54,646 nt of DNA, taken from contig JAJEFE010000081.1 of the NCBI GenBank assembly GCA_022820625.1, positions 1 through 54,646 of the forward strand. The letters run 5' to 3'. The notes under the pieces were generated by a model. That model made no database searches. It saw only the letters and a list, made by a program, of their open reading frames with translations, and was not told the origin of the DNA. The translations under genes and the position numbers were made by a program. Numbering within the stretch: position 1 is the first letter of the stretch; every line of letters begins with the position of its first letter. Below, in pieces: positions 1 to 10,343 of the stretch. The DNA is from Gammaproteobacteria bacterium. GTDB taxonomy: Bacteria; Pseudomonadota; Gammaproteobacteria; Steroidobacterales; Rariloculaceae.

Positions 1-140
1 TGCCACCGTGAACCCAAAACCGTCATCCCGGAAACACAACTAGCCGCTCCGCCACAGCGCACCTCAGGGGTGGCAACTTTGAGCCGGAATGGGTGGCAAC
101 ATTGTGCCGGATTGGCCGGCAACTTTAGGCGGAATGCGCA
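1..140. mobile_element. Terminal end of an IS21-like insertion sequence (body outside window)
   Basis: Homology of the restriction helicase gene stops abruptly at about 142-145, and the sequence to the left carries repeated end-type modules finishing in TGCGCA at 135-140. Multiple internally repeated terminal sequences and ends of the TG...CA kind are typical of IS21-family elements, so this is read as one end of such an element whose transposase genes lie left of the window. No transposase reading frame is visible here, so the family call is inference. Bases 1-67 show no recognisable coding content. Confidence 0.55.
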
Positions 141-2805
141 CCCTTTCCCATTCACTGTCGCAAACTGCCCAGTTGACGTGGCACAGCGCAGCATTCGTGG
201 GCCACCGCGTCTGCCGTGATGTCCGGAAATCCACCTCGGCAGTCGATCCTCGTGGATTGTAAGGATCCAATACCGCGCGTATGCGGCCCTCACCGACGGA
301 TTCTGCGATGGCGGCGTGAATTAGAGAGCAGGCATCGTCTGCGAGCACCGTGTACAGCAGTTGCTCCGGCGTTGTCCCACCTTTGCAGACCAAGTAACCG
401 CCGTCGAGCCATTCCCTGGCGATGCGAAGGAGGTCGCCCATCAGGTGCAGTTTCGGAACTCCGTCAGCGCCCAGGAAATACTTTTCCATCAGCCATTTTG
501 CGAGATGAAACGCTATCGTCGCAGGACGGACGGCTGACAGCACGTTGGGTGTAAGGATGACACCCTCGCCGAGTATTCCCTCGTTGTGCGTGCGGGTGGG
601 ACCCACCTTCTCGGGGGTTAACGTCAGGCGGTGATCGCTGTTGAACTTCGCAGTCAACCGGTCCTCGGGCAGTTCGTAGGCATATCCCTCCACGCGAGGA
701 AACTCAATGGCACACTTGTCGCGGTCGGGCCGCACCGCATGCACATGGACGGTTCGATTCGGCTTGGGCGGCGCCACCACGATGGGTTCGGCGGCGAAAT
801 CGAAGGGAATGCCCAGCACATCGGCATACTCCACGTCGAAGAGGCCTTCCTTGTTGAGTTCATAGGACTGCCGGCGCAGCGCCCTGCCGACGACCTGCTC
901 GCACAGCAGTTGCGTGCCGAAGGCGCGCACGCCGAGAACGTGGGTCACGGTGTTGGCGTCCCAGCCTTCGGAGAGCATCGCCACGGACACTACGCAGCGG
1001 ATGGATGCGCCCAAGCGTTCGGACCTGCCCACCGTATTCATGACTTCGCGCAGCAGATCGGCGTCGGTCAGGTTCTCTCCAGCGGAAGTATCTCGAGTAC
1101 GCTCGACCACCTCGCGGCGAAAACGTTCGATTTCCGCCTTATGCGCCTTGCGGAAGTTCTTGTCCAATGCGTCGCCGGACTCTAACTGCTCGCTGTTGAT
1201 CAGCAGTGTGCGCGGCCGCTCGAGCCGAATGCCCGTTTCGTCGTAGTTGCTGAACAACGGAAATCCCAGATGCTCCGCAAGTCCGTTGCCGTTTTCCCCA
1301 GTCCCCTCGAATCCGGCGATGTACTTGTAGACCAATTCGGATGCAACCATGTTGCTGCACACCACAATGAACACCGGCGGCACCTCGATCTCCGCGTTCC
1401 GCCACGCATTGAATGTCGCTGCGTAGTGGCCGTAAAGGGCCTGCATCGCACCCTTGAGATCCGTCGGCAAGTTGAGCGGATTCTTCAGGGCCGCCTTGGG
1501 GCTCCGCTTCTTGGGCATGCTGGAACCGATGTGGCGCCACAATTCCCGGTAGCGGGGCACGTCGTCGCTCGGCACATTGTCCGCAACCGGAACCCTGGGC
1601 AATTTGACGATGCCGCATTCGATGGCGTCGAGCAGCGAGAAATCGCTCATCGTCCACGGAAACAGCGTGCCTTCGCGATATCCCGAACCATTCAAAAAGA
1701 ATGGTGTCGCGGAGAGGTCGAAGACAGATCGAACTCCAACCACTCGCTGCAAGGTCTCGATGCCGGAAATCCACTGCCGTGCGGCTTCGGCGTTCTTCTT
1801 TGCCTCTTCCCTTTCATCACCCGTCCGGGTGCCTTCCTCCGAATTGCCGGGCCTTTCCCGGTAGCAGTGATGCGCCTCGTCGTTCAGCACGAGAACGTTC
1901 TTGATGCCCACCAAACGACGACAAACTCGCCGCAGCATCTGGCCTTCCGTCTCCACCGTCGAGATACTCGGCCCATGGCCCTGGAGCAAAGCGCGGTTTC
2001 CCCTGAGCAACCGGGTGCGCTCTCGTCGTAGGAAGGCGTGGTAGTTGGTAATGACGATCCTTGCCCGTTCCAGGTCCGGCAGCATGCCGTAGGGAACCAG
2101 CTCATGTTTCCTGTAGTAGCTGTCCGGGTCATTCGGTTGCAGGACGCGCAGCCGGTCCCGAATCGTGATGCCGGGCGTTACGATGAGAAAGCCACGGGTG
2201 AATCGGGGGCTCGCTGCCTGGCGCACTGCGTTCAGCGTCTGCCACGCAATCAACATGGCCATTACCGTCGTCTTGCCCGCCCCGGTGGCGAGCTTGAGGG
2301 CGATGCGCAGTAGGTCCGGATTCGCCCGCCGATTAGCGCCGCGCAGGTGTTCGCGGATGCCCTTGTACGCCGCTGGCCCACGTCCGCTGATACATCCCGC
2401 CACCTCGGTGAGCCAAATAGCAGTCTCAACGGCCTCGATCTGGCAGAAAAACGGTCGCCGCCCCACGAACTCGTGCTCGCGCCAATGACGCAGCAAGTGC
2501 GAGGTCACCGGCGTCACGCCGCACTGATCCACCGGCAATTGCCGCCAGGCCTCCACGTGGCGGCGTACTTCGTTGATGACCGGCATCGGATCGTATTCCT
2601 GCCCACTGCCGGACGCATGCTCTTCATCGAGCGTCAATTTCGCCTGACCGCTTTTCTTCGGCGCCGGTACAGGCGTCACGTACTCCGCACGCCTCCGACC
2701 AGAGACCGTTCGGCCCGTGGGTCTGCGGTCACCGTCCAGCTCCCAATGCTTTCCCGGTGGCCCATAGGGAGAATTCAGGATGGGGTTTGCAAAGAAATCC
2801 GTCAT
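64..2805 (-). CDS. Type III restriction-like DEAD/DEAH helicase, C-terminus truncated by IS insertion
   Basis: A 913-residue SF2 helicase resembling the large 'restriction endonuclease subunit R' proteins that couple an ATP-driven DNA motor to a C-terminal PD-(D/E)XK nuclease. Visible are the Walker A loop (ATGAGKTT), a DEAH-type box (NDEAHHCY), motif III SATPFF, and late helicase motifs (SVAMLSEGWD, QVVGRALRR). Family members continue past the CDSEWE motif into a nuclease region; here homology ends there and the last about 20 codons come from repeated IS-end sequence, so the nuclease part is missing and the gene is probably inactive. I prefer the ATG at 2805 (MTDFFANPILNSPYG) over an in-frame TTG at 2823, because homologues start near the PILNSPY motif. 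It stands alone on the minus strand next to other defence genes. Confidence 0.8.
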   Translation of the reverse strand: MTDFFANPILNSPYGPPGKHWELDGDRRPTGRTVSGRRRAEYVTPVPAPKKSGQAKLTLDEEHASGSGQEYDPMPVINEVRRHVEAWRQLPVDQCGVTPVTSHLLRHWREHEFVGRRPFFCQIEAVETAIWLTEVAGCISGRGPAAYKGIREHLRGANRRANPDLLRIALKLATGAGKTTVMAMLIAWQTLNAVRQAASPRFTRGFLIVTPGITIRDRLRVLQPNDPDSYYRKHELVPYGMLPDLERARIVITNYHAFLRRERTRLLRGNRALLQGHGPSISTVETEGQMLRRVCRRLVGIKNVLVLNDEAHHCYRERPGNSEEGTRTGDEREEAKKNAEAARQWISGIETLQRVVGVRSVFDLSATPFFLNGSGYREGTLFPWTMSDFSLLDAIECGIVKLPRVPVADNVPSDDVPRYRELWRHIGSSMPKKRSPKAALKNPLNLPTDLKGAMQALYGHYAATFNAWRNAEIEVPPVFIVVCSNMVASELVYKYIAGFEGTGENGNGLAEHLGFPLFSNYDETGIRLERPRTLLINSEQLESGDALDKNFRKAHKAEIERFRREVVERTRDTSAGENLTDADLLREVMNTVGRSERLGASIRCVVSVAMLSEGWDANTVTHVLGVRAFGTQLLCEQVVGRALRRQSYELNKEGLFDVEYADVLGIPFDFAAEPIVVAPPKPNRTVHVHAVRPDRDKCAIEFPRVEGYAYELPEDRLTAKFNSDHRLTLTPEKVGPTRTHNEGILGEGVILTPNVLSAVRPATIAFHLAKWLMEKYFLGADGVPKLHLMGDLLRIAREWLDGGYLVCKGGTTPEQLLYTVLADDACSLIHAAIAESVGEGRIRAVLDPYNPRGSTAEVDFRTSRQTRWPTNAALCHVNWAVCDSEWERVRIPPKVAGQSGTMLPPIPAQSCHP
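68..140. repeat. Three tandem 22-27 bp IS-end repeats
   Basis: Three adjacent copies of a module of the form GGGTGGCAACTTTGAGCCGG are visible at 68-90, 91-113 and 114-140. They share the core GGCAAC(T/A)TT followed by a GCCGGA or GGCGGA box. They run with no spacer and the last ends in TGCGCA. This looks like an array of transposase-binding sites at the end of an IS21-type element, not a CRISPR. Confidence 0.7.
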
Positions 2806-2922
2806 GTCGCCAAGGGTACCCAATCGGCTTTGTAGTCTGTGCTATACGCGGAGTATCGGCACAAAGCAAGAAGCCCGCCATTTTTCACCCCGGTATTTGC
2901 GGGCCAAGACCAGGCCCGAAAA

Positions 2923-3061
2923 GGGGCGCGTGCGGACAGCCCTTTCGAGCGTCGTGTGCTCGGCGCGGGGCCATGGACGGCCAGGAGCGCCGAGCGCCGA
3001 TCCGAGCCCGCCAGGGATGGCGGGCTCGGTTTAGCTCGAAAGGGCTGTCCGTACGCGCCCC
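2923..3061. repeat. 139-bp palindromic intergenic element (MITE/REP-like)
   Basis: The gap between hppA and the helicase gene is built of nested inverted repeats. Outer 28-bp arms at 2923-2950 and 3034-3061 match at 27 of 28 positions. Between them lie a 9-bp stem (2958-2966 with 2987-2995) enclosing a small GGCC stem with loop ATGGAC, and a perfect 11-bp stem (3002-3012 with 3019-3029) with loop AGGGAT. There is no coding potential and no T-run after any stem, so it is better read as a mobile or REP-like palindromic element than a simple terminator, although it lies 27 bp past the hppA stop and may shield transcript ends. Confidence 0.75.
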
Positions 3062-3087
3062 GCACCACCAGCGCCAGACGGGAAAAT

Positions 3088-5100
<2,013 letters not shown>

Positions 5101-5272
5101 TCTTTCTTCTCCCGACGAGGGCTACAAAAAACGCGGCATTCTATCACGGAGCCGCCCGCGCGCACGGGGGGTGGAAGACCGCTGAACCATCTCATGCGGA
5201 GCTGAGATTTGTCCGGTGGAGCGATACACCGGCGATCCGGAAATTCAGGGGCGACTCGGTTTTATCGTGCAT

Positions 5273-5293
5273 ACCGCAGACGCATGCTGCGGT
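5273..5293 (-). terminator. Possible weak hairpin after vapC
   Basis: A 7-bp stem (ACCGCAG with CTGCGGT, 7-nt loop) lies 10 bp beyond the vapC stop on the minus strand. It has no clear T-tract, so a terminator role is only tentative. Confidence 0.25.
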
Positions 5294-5302
5294 TTACCCG
5301 CT

Positions 5303-5773
5303 CTACTTCATTCTCTTCCCGTTCCCGGGCCCGATACGCTTCCCATGCAACGGGTTCCGCGTCGGCAACGCCGGAAAACGGCTGAAGTCCCGGTCGGCTG
5401 TCCAGAACTCCGTGACACCGTGCGCGAGGCAGACCGCGGCAACGCGTGCGTCGTGGATCATCGCTCCTCTCACCCGCCCCCTTCGGAGCAGGGACGGCAG
5501 CAGTTGCCAGTGGTCGCCGGTTTCCGAGAGCAATTCAGTGACCGGTGATTCGAGCCAGACGTCGACTTGGGTTATGGCGGCGTTGAGGCTGGTCGGTGGA
5601 TCGTATACGCGCGGGTGGGTGACTACGGCCAGGAACTCATGCACGCAGGGCCACGGCAGGCCCCACGTCACGCGTCCTTCGGCCAACAACGCCAACGACG
5701 ACCTGGCCTGCTCGTGCCACTCGGAGTCCGACCGGTGCGCGTACACCAGGATATTCGTGTCCGTCGCGATCAA
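5303..5773 (-). CDS. vapC: PIN-domain toxin (VapC-type ribonuclease)
   Basis: A 156-residue PIN-fold protein, expected to act as a Mg-dependent endoribonuclease toxin. The first acidic residue sits in ATDTNILVYAHR, a second in the HEFLAVV segment near residue 46, and the C-terminal acidic cluster in IHDARVAAV and WTADRDFSRFP. This is the canonical layout. The likely start is TTG at 5773, whose last bases overlap the antitoxin stop in a TTGA, indicating translational coupling. No ATG gives an intact first PIN motif. The promoter lies upstream of the antitoxin. Confidence 0.88.
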   Translation of the reverse strand: MIATDTNILVYAHRSDSEWHEQARSSLALLAEGRVTWGLPWPCVHEFLAVVTHPRVYDPPTSLNAAITQVDVWLESPVTELLSETGDHWQLLPSLLRRGRVRGAMIHDARVAAVCLAHGVTEFWTADRDFSRFPALPTRNPLHGKRIGPGNGKRMK

Positions 5774-6015
5774 CTGCCACGCCCTTCGTAAATGGCCGCA
5801 CGGATGCGGGACCAGTCAGCGTCCCGAAACTCGGGCTGCAAGCCGCGTCCGCCCACACTCGCATCCCTCAGCTTGAAGCCAACACTTTCCCGGTCGGCCC
5901 GAATAGCCATCCGCAGACCGCGCTCGAACAGTTCTCGCAACGTGATGTTTTCCCTCGCTGCGTGCTCCTTCGCCACTCTGGCAAGATCGTCCGCTATCTC
6001 GATCGTGGTCTTCAC
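5770..6015 (-). CDS. vapB: VapB-type antitoxin
   Basis: An 81-residue antitoxin. Its N-terminal MKTTIEIADDLARVAKEHAA looks like a ribbon-helix-helix DNA-binding segment used for autorepression, and the C-terminal half (FRDADWSRIRAAIYEGRG) resembles the flexible tail that masks a PIN toxin. The start is GTG at 6015. The stop overlaps the toxin start, as usual for this module. The pair lies between hppA and mcrBC in an accessory region. Confidence 0.85.
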   Translation of the reverse strand: MKTTIEIADDLARVAKEHAARENITLRELFERGLRMAIRADRESVGFKLRDASVGGRGLQPEFRDADWSRIRAAIYEGRGS

Positions 6016-6031
6016 TATGGGTTCCCGTATA

Positions 6032-6059
6032 AATATATATGGATAACAAGTTTAATCAA
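6032..6059 (-). promoter_or_regulatory. Predicted promoter of vapBC
   Basis: On the minus strand TTGATT (6059-6054) and TATATT (6037-6032) are separated by 16 bp and lie 16 bp upstream of the antitoxin GTG. The block is strikingly AT-rich compared with its surroundings, as expected for an autoregulated toxin-antitoxin promoter. Confidence 0.5.
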
Positions 6060-6322
6060 TACATTATTCCGTAACAATGCTGACTCCCGCTATCCGCTGA
6101 AGTCTGGAGACCGAACTGAAACAGAAGCTGAACTATCTCGGGCTGAGCGACCGCATACGAATCGACCCGTCGTTGTCCCAGACGTGAGAATGCCGTAACG
6201 TCCCGGCCTGAAGTCGATTACCGAGCCAAAACCACTCGACGTGCTCCCAGCCGACTATCCAGCAAGGAGAACGGCCGGGCGCAGCAGCTGAGAGATCGGC
6301 CCCGGTTTGGAGGAGAAACCAA
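6060..6322. other. Intergenic region between vapBC and mcrB with a coding-like scrap
   Basis: No intact gene is visible. On the plus strand a 27-codon open stretch from about 6104 to 6186 reads as a plausible protein fragment (LETELKQKLNYLGLSDRIRI, then a stop) and may be the remnant of a lost gene. A strong Shine-Dalgarno sequence, GGAGGAG at 6309-6315, serves mcrB. I see no convincing promoter for mcrBC. Confidence 0.4.
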
Positions 6323-8383
6323 TTGACCGCGAGTACTGGATGGGATGCGTACCTGAACGATGTGCGTGGGTTTATCGAGAGCGGCCAGCTTTACCCGGAG
6401 GAAGTCGATTACAAGCTGGCCATAGCGGAGCAACTCCGGGCAGCTCGCCGTGCGGTATTGAAAGGCGAGGAGAACTGCCTCGATCTGGTATTTAAGGCGC
6501 TGGACAACAATCTGGTCTATTGGGAAACACGCAACAACTTCAGAAAATGGTGGACCGCCGATCACGAGGCGGCTATCGCTGCTCTGAGGGTATTTTGGTC
6601 CGAGGATGAACTGTCTTCTGGTGACCGGATTCGGACACTAACGAGGAATGTTCCAAGCGGCATCCTCAGTGGCAGGGGTAACGGCTTGCGGATGGTCTCC
6701 TGTCTTCTGATGGCGATCGATGCCCGTCAGTTCCCGGTATTCAAGATTACGGAGTACAGTAATACGCGAAAGCGCATCGGCCTTTCGGCACCTCCTTCCC
6801 CTTCCAAGTCGGACGAGGCCAGCCTGTACGATCACTTCCTCAGGTTCATTGACGAAATCATTGAACGTGCTCGCACGATAGGACTGGAGCAACCGGCTGA
6901 CCGACTTGAAGCACAGTCGGTTTACTGGCAGCTTGCAAATGGCTGGCCATCTGCAAGTGATAAACAGAGACCCTGCTGGCTAGTCGGCGCGGATTGGGAC
7001 GAAGGCGACCAGACCGACCGTTTCATCCAAGAAGGCACCTGGGAGAACGGCCATACGGACAAATTCCTGGATCAGGTGAGAGAGATCGAGTCCGGAGACC
7101 GGATAGCTATCAAGGCAACGTTCACACAGAAGAAAGATCTTCCGTTCCATTACAAGAACAAATTTGCTTCTGTCATGCGCATCAAGGCGACTGGAGTTGT
7201 GACCAAAAACATGGGCGACGGCCGCACGCTCCATGTCGACTGGGAACGGGAAAATCCGCCTCGTGACTGGTATTTCTACACATACCGCGATACGGTCTGG
7301 AAGGTCTCGCACGAATCCGCTACGCCGAACCTACAGTGGGCCGCAGACGCGTTGATCGATTTCACCTTCGGAGGAACGCCGCAGGACTACGATCAGTTCC
7401 TCCTCCATTGGCACCCAGACTGGTCCGCAGACGACCAAGTTAACGACGGCGACCCGCCGGTACCCGTTCCGCCACCACCGAAACTCTCATCCACCGACCT
7501 GAATCCGCTCGCCGACGATCTGCTCTATGACCGGGACCGCCTCCAACGAATCGCGCTCCTGCTGGACGACAAGCCCCAGATCATCTTTCAGGGACCGCCC
7601 GGTACGGGCAAGACCTACGCTGCCCGCAAGCTGGCTGACTGTCTCGCAGGAGACGCCTCCCGAGTGACGCTCGTCCAGTTCCATCCGTCCTACGCCTACG
7701 AGGATTTCGTCCAGGGCTATCGGCCGACCCTGCGGAATGGCCAAGCTGGCTTCACACGCCGGAATGGCCCGCTGGTCAACGCCGCCGAGGCAGCACGCGA
7801 CGAACCGGATGCCCCGCACTTCCTCATCATCGACGAAGTCAACCGCGGCAACCTCGCCAAAGTGTTCGGCGAACTCTACTTTCTGCTGGAGTACCGAGAC
7901 GCAGAGATACGCCTGCAGTACGCCAACGAGTCCGACAAACCATTCAGTTTGCCGAAAAATCTCTACATTGTCGGTACCATGAATACGGCGGACCGGTCCA
8001 TCGCGCTGGTCGACCTCGCCCTGCGACGCCGTTTCCATTTCGTGGAGTTCCACCCCGACAAACTGCCAATCAAGGGATTGCTTTCGCGCTGGCTGACCGG
8101 GAACGCGCCCAGTATGCACTGGCTGGCGAGCATGGTGGACCGCGCAAACGAACGATTGCAGGATGAACATGCGGCCATCGGGCCGAGCTACTTCCTGAAG
8201 AATAATCTCGACGACGACATGGCCCGGCTCATCTGGGAGCACAATGTCCTGCCTTACGTCCAGGAGCACCTCTACGGGGCAAGCGAGCGGTTGGCCGAAT
8301 TCGATTTCGACGCGCTCAGGCTTGACGAGGACGCGGTCGACCAAGACGATTCAGAAGCCGCAGCACCCGCAAGCGACCGGTAA
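6323..8383 (+). CDS. mcrB: McrB-like AAA+ GTPase subunit with EVE-like reader domain
   Basis: Motor and recognition subunit of a modification-dependent McrBC restriction system, which translocates DNA and activates the McrC nuclease. It has 686 residues. The N-terminal 200 residues form an unassigned helical domain. Residues about 215-330 (CWLVGADWDEGDQTDRFIQE onward) resemble an EVE/PUA-like module of the type that reads modified bases. The AAA+ core begins near 400, with Walker A GPPGTGKT at about 423, Walker B LIIDEVNRG near 501, and the GTMNTADRS plus LRRRFHF segments typical of McrB. The start is TTG at 6323, chosen because GGAGGAG lies 8-14 bases upstream. mcrC follows after 113 bp. Confidence 0.92.
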   Translation: MTASTGWDAYLNDVRGFIESGQLYPEEVDYKLAIAEQLRAARRAVLKGEENCLDLVFKALDNNLVYWETRNNFRKWWTADHEAAIAALRVFWSEDELSSGDRIRTLTRNVPSGILSGRGNGLRMVSCLLMAIDARQFPVFKITEYSNTRKRIGLSAPPSPSKSDEASLYDHFLRFIDEIIERARTIGLEQPADRLEAQSVYWQLANGWPSASDKQRPCWLVGADWDEGDQTDRFIQEGTWENGHTDKFLDQVREIESGDRIAIKATFTQKKDLPFHYKNKFASVMRIKATGVVTKNMGDGRTLHVDWERENPPRDWYFYTYRDTVWKVSHESATPNLQWAADALIDFTFGGTPQDYDQFLLHWHPDWSADDQVNDGDPPVPVPPPPKLSSTDLNPLADDLLYDRDRLQRIALLLDDKPQIIFQGPPGTGKTYAARKLADCLAGDASRVTLVQFHPSYAYEDFVQGYRPTLRNGQAGFTRRNGPLVNAAEAARDEPDAPHFLIIDEVNRGNLAKVFGELYFLLEYRDAEIRLQYANESDKPFSLPKNLYIVGTMNTADRSIALVDLALRRRFHFVEFHPDKLPIKGLLSRWLTGNAPSMHWLASMVDRANERLQDEHAAIGPSYFLKNNLDDDMARLIWEHNVLPYVQEHLYGASERLAEFDFDALRLDEDAVDQDDSEAAAPASDR

Positions 8384-8496
8384 ACGGATAGGTCAACCTG
8401 CTGCCTTACATCCATCGGAACTCGTATCGATACGACTCCTTCCATTCGACGCGGAAACGCCCGGTAAGCGAGCGACGTCGACAACCACCGGAAGCG

Positions 8497-9858
8497 ATGA
8501 ATCACACGAAACGACTGACGAATAGGCACCTCGACCTCCAAGAGTGGAGCACCTCGAAATCGATTGCCCTCTCCATCAGTGAGCGCGACGTTCTTCGCCA
8601 CTTCCTCGACTCCATCGAACCTGCCGCTGAACGTGAGGATGTCTACAACCTGACACCCGGCTCGAAGGTCGGCGCGTTCGAGATCGGCGATCTGTCCGTC
8701 TCGATCCAGCCGAAACTGGATATCGGCCGCGTCCTCTATCTCGCTTCCTACGCCATGGGCGCAGAGGGAGCCGTCGACTTTCGGCGGGAACGCTTCGATT
8801 ACCAGCAACAGCCGACGCTGACCGAGACCCTTGTACTGGCGCTGACCCGCGCCGCCCGCCGCGCCTTCGCTCGCGGCCTGCTCCACGGCTATCGAACCGA
8901 AGAGGAGTCCCTGTACACCGTGCGTGGACGCATACGGGCCGCCGACCAGTTACGCCGCCGGTTCGGTATTCCGATTCCCATTGAAGTCCGATACGACGAC
9001 TTCACAGACGACATTCTCCCGAACCGGCTTGTGAAGGCCGCGGCCGCACAGCTTGGAAAACTGCGCATCCATTCGCGGCAGTCGCGCATCGACCTCAGCT
9101 GGATCGCTGCGACCTTGAATAACGTCAGCTTTGTTGAGTTTCCGACCACCGCCGTTCCCGAGGTCAAGTTCGACCGCCTGAACGAGCACTATCGTGAGGT
9201 TGTGACGCTGGCTCGACTCATCCTGCGCCACGTCGCCATCGAGACCGGGCGCGGCGCCGTCCGTGCGAACGGCTTCCTTATGGACATGAACGTGGTGTTC
9301 CAGGAATTCGTCACCCGGGCACTGCGGGAAGAACTTCGGTTGGCAGACCAGGTTTTCGTGTCGGACAAGAACCTTCCGAAGACCATCTACCTTGACGAGG
9401 GCCGGCAAATTCGGCTCGCTCCGGACGTGTCTTGGTGGAACGGCCATACCTGCGTCTTCGTCGGCGACGCGAAGTACAAGTTGATTGAGGACAAGCGGGC
9501 ACCGAACGCGGACCTCTACCAACTCCTCGCCTACACCACCGCACTCGGCTTGCCCGGCGGCCTGCTCATCTATGCGGCGGGTGATGCGAACGACGTCGTC
9601 CATCGCGTCCACAACGCGGGCAAACGGCTTGAGATTGCCACGCTGAACCTTTCGGGCAGCGTTGAAGACCTCCAGGGCGAAATTCGCAATCTGGCCAAGC
9701 GCGTCCGCTCCTTACGCAGAGAAGTTAATCGGGAGCGTCAGACCGGCGACACCGTCGGCGATCCCTACAAGGATACTGCGGGGCCTGCGATCAATCCGCT
9801 GATCAAGACCATCAATATCGTCGCGTTGCTGGCGTTGCTGGCGGTGCCGTTGCTGTAG
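8497..9858 (+). CDS. mcrC: McrC-like nuclease subunit, fused at its C-terminus to an hppA tail
   Basis: Nuclease subunit of the McrBC system, 453 residues. The PD-(D/E)XK active site is visible as APDVSWW (Asp310) and VGDAKYK (Asp324, Lys326). Homology to McrC appears to end near residue 413 ([12 protein letters not shown]). The final about 39 residues, beginning [20 protein letters not shown], are a near copy of the C-terminus of the membrane pyrophosphatase encoded 5 kb away, so the present stop codon is borrowed. The added piece is hydrophobic and might destabilise the protein or simply be tolerated. ATG at 8497 follows a GGAAGCG ribosome site. Confidence 0.92.
   Translation: MNHTKRLTNRHLDLQEWSTSKSIALSISERDVLRHFLDSIEPAAEREDVYNLTPGSKVGAFEIGDLSVSIQPKLDIGRVLYLASYAMGAEGAVDFRRERFDYQQQPTLTETLVLALTRAARRAFARGLLHGYRTEEESLYTVRGRIRAADQLRRRFGIPIPIEVRYDDFTDDILPNRLVKAAAAQLGKLRIHSRQSRIDLSWIAATLNNVSFVEFPTTAVPEVKFDRLNEHYREVVTLARLILRHVAIETGRGAVRANGFLMDMNVVFQEFVTRALREELRLADQVFVSDKNLPKTIYLDEGRQIRLAPDVSWWNGHTCVFVGDAKYKLIEDKRAPNADLYQLLAYTTALGLPGGLLIYAAGDANDVVHRVHNAGKRLEIATLNLSGSVEDLQGEIRNLAKRVRSLRREVNRERQTGDTVGDPYKDTAGPAINPLIKTINIVALLALLAVPLL
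9741..9858 (+). repeat. Diverged inverted copy of the hppA 3' end
   Basis: This 118-bp segment matches 3088-3195 on the opposite strand. Codon by codon the copies differ at about a dozen sites, nearly all synonymous, with one Ile-to-Thr change and three extra codons (a repeated Ala-Leu-Leu unit). Similarity stops exactly at the shared TAG. The pattern indicates an origin from another functional hppA, not neutral decay of a local duplicate. Confidence 0.85.
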
Positions 9859-10032
9859 CCTGCTGTCGATTTGACGTGGGTGTTGTGGACGTGTGCGAAA
9901 ACGTCCAGGCCGGAGTCTACCCCGCATAATTTCGCGACCGCCATTGCCACGGACCCGAACCGGTGTCAGAGCCGATTCATCCATTCGGAAAATTGGCAGC
10001 GCGTTCGCGTGGCAGTGACATACAACCCAATC

Positions 10033-10068
10033 TGGTCTATATTTCAGACTAGTCTTATATTTTGGTCT
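10033..10068 (+). promoter_or_regulatory. Candidate operator/promoter of the second toxin-antitoxin pair
   Basis: A perfect 10-bp palindrome, AGACTAGTCT (10046-10055), is flanked by direct TGGTCT copies at 10033-10038 and 10063-10068 in an AT-rich pocket just before the antitoxin ATG. This fits an autorepression site for a Phd/VapB-type antitoxin; function is inferred. Confidence 0.4.
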
Positions 10069-10076
10069 GGAGCACG

Positions 10077-10343
10077 ATGATGGCGAGCAGGAGGGTCCGG
10101 GTGTCGGCGTACGAGTGCAAGACCAGGCAGGCGGAGGTGTTCCGGCGGGCCGCTGCCGGCGAGACGATCATCGTCACCAACAACGGCGTTCCCCAGGTGG
10201 AAATCCGCAAGGCTCCCGTAGACGGAGACAGCGTCGCCGGCGCGCTGGAAGCGCTCCGCGCGTTGCAGGCGAGTCAACTCGCGGCGAAGGCAACCGGGAG
10301 CCACGAGGAATTGCGGCGGATCCAGGAGGAAGGGCGCGACTGA
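10077..10343 (+). CDS. Phd/YefM-type antitoxin
   Basis: An 88-residue antitoxin. The segment RVSAYECKTRQAEVFRRAAA followed by GETIIVTNNGVPQVEI is the Phd/YefM DNA-binding fold ('G-x-x-I-x-I-T-x-x-G-x-P' type motif). The C-terminal Ala/Leu/Glu-rich helix would bind the toxin. ATG at 10077 has GGAG eight bases upstream. The stop overlaps the toxin start (TGATG), showing translational coupling. Confidence 0.85.
   Translation: MMASRRVRVSAYECKTRQAEVFRRAAAGETIIVTNNGVPQVEIRKAPVDGDSVAGALEALRALQASQLAAKATGSHEELRRIQEEGRD

Noticed and set aside
68..140. Short repeats as a CRISPR array
   Set aside because: The three units abut without spacers and sit at the edge of an abrupt homology break, which fits IS-end repeats.
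3002..3029. Rho-independent terminator for hppA
   Set aside because: The stem is perfect but no T-run follows on either strand, and it is nested in a larger palindromic element.
6104..6186. Small gene upstream of mcrB
   Set aside because: The stretch is open for only 27 codons with no start codon or ribosome site; noted as a possible remnant only.
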